Assembly (NCBI GenBank): GCA_011605715.1
Contig: JAAOZO010000046.1
Location: forward strand, 1-5,727
Origin: Nitrososphaerota archaeon
GTDB taxonomy: Archaea > Thermoproteota > EX4484-205 > JAAOZO01
Direction of reading: 5' to 3'
DNA: 5,727 bases
This document shows, piece after piece, positions 4,861 through 5,727 of the stretch. Under the pieces are notes generated by a model, which did not search any database, was not told the DNA's origin, and saw nothing but the letters and a program-made list of their open reading frames with translations. Every line of letters begins with the position of its first letter. Positions within the stretch are counted from its first letter, which is position 1. Position numbers and translations under genes: made by a program.

Positions 4861-5727
4861 TTAAGGTTTACTGAAAAACTTCTCGCCCTTCTTATGAGAG
4901 TACACAAAAGGTATAGCGAAATCAACCTTGGGATTACTTTGGAATTCTTCGAAGATCCTTTTGTTTATTTCATGCGCAATCCTTGGCCTATCTACAGCCA
5001 AGGTCATATACCTTAATCTTAGGTAAACTCCGTAGTCATAGAAGTCGGATCTTATATACGGTTCTTGTTTTGTTTCTTTGATGATGTCTTCTGTAACTTC
5101 TTTCGCAACTTTTATAAGAATTCGTTCAGCTTCTTTCCAATCAGAATCATAAGTTATCCTTACAACAACTTCATCAAGTATATAAGGCTGATTTGTTTTA
5201 GCTTGACCACTGTAGTTTATGATAACATTACTAAACAGTATCGCATTCGGAACAAGCACATATCTTCCTGAAGGTTCTTCGCTACCAACAGTTCCTCCAA
5301 CCTGGTTTAAAACAGTATACATAACTCCTACATCCACTACATCTCCAATAATACCCCATGCAGGAAGGAAAATTCTATCCCCTACCCTAAATGGTCGTCT
5401 TAGCGTTATTAAAAACCATGCAGCCAAGCCAGTAACAGGTTGTTGCAAAGACCAGCCTAAGAATAATCCACTAAACGCACCTAAAGCAGTTACAAATGTG
5501 ACTCCACCAAAAATAATGTTTGCTAATGCAATAGCAAACGCAAAGATCACTATTGAGCGCCATAGGCCTAAAAGCATCTTAATATCTCCTTGTTTGCCGC
5601 CTGCTTTTATTACTGCAGATGAAATAAGATGCGAAATAATCAAGTAGACAACGTAAAATATTGCAGCAGTTAGTATGATTTGGTAAATAATGCCCCTATC
5701 AACTTGAAAGGAAATTGGTAGACTGGG
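4861..5727 (-). CDS. MscS-family mechanosensitive ion channel, N-terminus beyond the window
   Basis: The frame is open from the TAA at 4861 to the right edge: 288 residues without a start that must be used. A TTG at 5643 could be taken as a start, but 28 further in-frame codons upstream encode a hydrophobic helix, so the gene is very probably cut by the window edge. Counting from the edge, two membrane helices lie at about 13-40 and 57-75. The pore-lining third helix with its Gly/Ala packing pattern follows (TALGAFSGLFLGWSLQQP, 80-97), then the family hallmark ITLRRPFRVGDRI (107-119) leading into the beta domain with IIGDVVDVG and VLVPNAILFSNVIINYS. The rest is the cytoplasmic alpha/beta domain. 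MscS channels open under membrane tension and release solutes after osmotic downshock. The beta domain has a Gly/Ser/Glu-rich loop (GGTVGSEEPSG) before VLVPN. The gene sits upstream of the prenyl synthase, with a T-run after its stop. Confidence 0.94.
   Translation of the reverse strand, partial: PSLPISFQVDRGIIYQIILTAAIFYVVYLIISHLISSAVIKAGGKQGDIKMLLGLWRSIVIFAFAIALANIIFGGVTFVTALGAFSGLFLGWSLQQPVTGLAAWFLITLRRPFRVGDRIFLPAWGIIGDVVDVGVMYTVLNQVGGTVGSEEPSGRYVLVPNAILFSNVIINYSGQAKTNQPYILDEVVVRITYDSDWKEAERILIKVAKEVTEDIIKETKQEPYIRSDFYDYGVYLRLRYMTLAVDRPRIAHEINKRIFEEFQSNPKVDFAIPFVYSHKKGEKFFSKP

Noticed and set aside
5219..5647. 142-residue open frame on the plus strand
   Set aside because: It lies fully opposite the well-supported MscS gene, has a Pro/Thr/Lys-rich composition without recognisable motifs, and has no promoter of its own; it is an antisense shadow.
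1..5727. CRISPR array linked to the Cas4-like gene
   Set aside because: No spaced direct repeats of 24-37 bases were seen, and no cas1, cas2 or effector gene is present.

Overview
The window looks like a piece of an archaeal chromosome. The evidence is a deoxyhypusine-synthase family enzyme, a geranylgeranyl-diphosphate-type prenyl synthase (archaeal lipid precursor), a Cas4-like iron-sulfur nuclease, TATA-like boxes about 27-35 bases ahead of four start codons with little or no room for a 5' leader, and T-run rather than hairpin terminators. The DNA is AT-rich. The protein set fits a TACK-type archaeon (Thermoproteota, including Nitrososphaeria or Bathyarchaeia-like groups), but no rRNA or ribosomal protein is present to fix this, so placement is an inference.

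All six long genes lie on the minus strand, so transcription runs from high to low coordinates. From the right edge they are: (1) an MscS-family mechanosensitive channel whose N-terminus lies outside the window; (2) a 187-base spacer with the promoter of the next gene and a possible 30-residue basic ORF on the plus strand; (3) a short-chain trans-polyprenyl diphosphate synthase; (4) six bases later, a membrane-anchored TIM-barrel glycosidase-like protein (GHL10/DUF187 type), almost surely cotranscribed with it; (5) a HAD-superfamily hydrolase with its own TATA box; (6) a Cas4-like PD-(D/E)XK nuclease without any CRISPR neighbour; (7) a deoxyhypusine-synthase-like enzyme ending 22 bases before the left edge.

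The genes do not form one pathway. The prenyl synthase and the surface glycosidase share an operon and both concern the cell envelope, as does the channel. The other three each appear to have their own promoter. The most informative points are: the DHS-like enzyme keeps the catalytic lysine but has lost several spermidine-pocket residues, which points to a polyamine-forming paralogue rather than the aIF5A-modifying enzyme; the HAD protein has Ser in place of the second motif-I Asp; the glycosidase-like protein has a GH18-like DGxNxDxE motif; and the stand-alone nuclease has a complete Cas4-style cysteine set. I see no CRISPR array, tRNA, rRNA, insertion sequence or clear sign of a novel defence system here.
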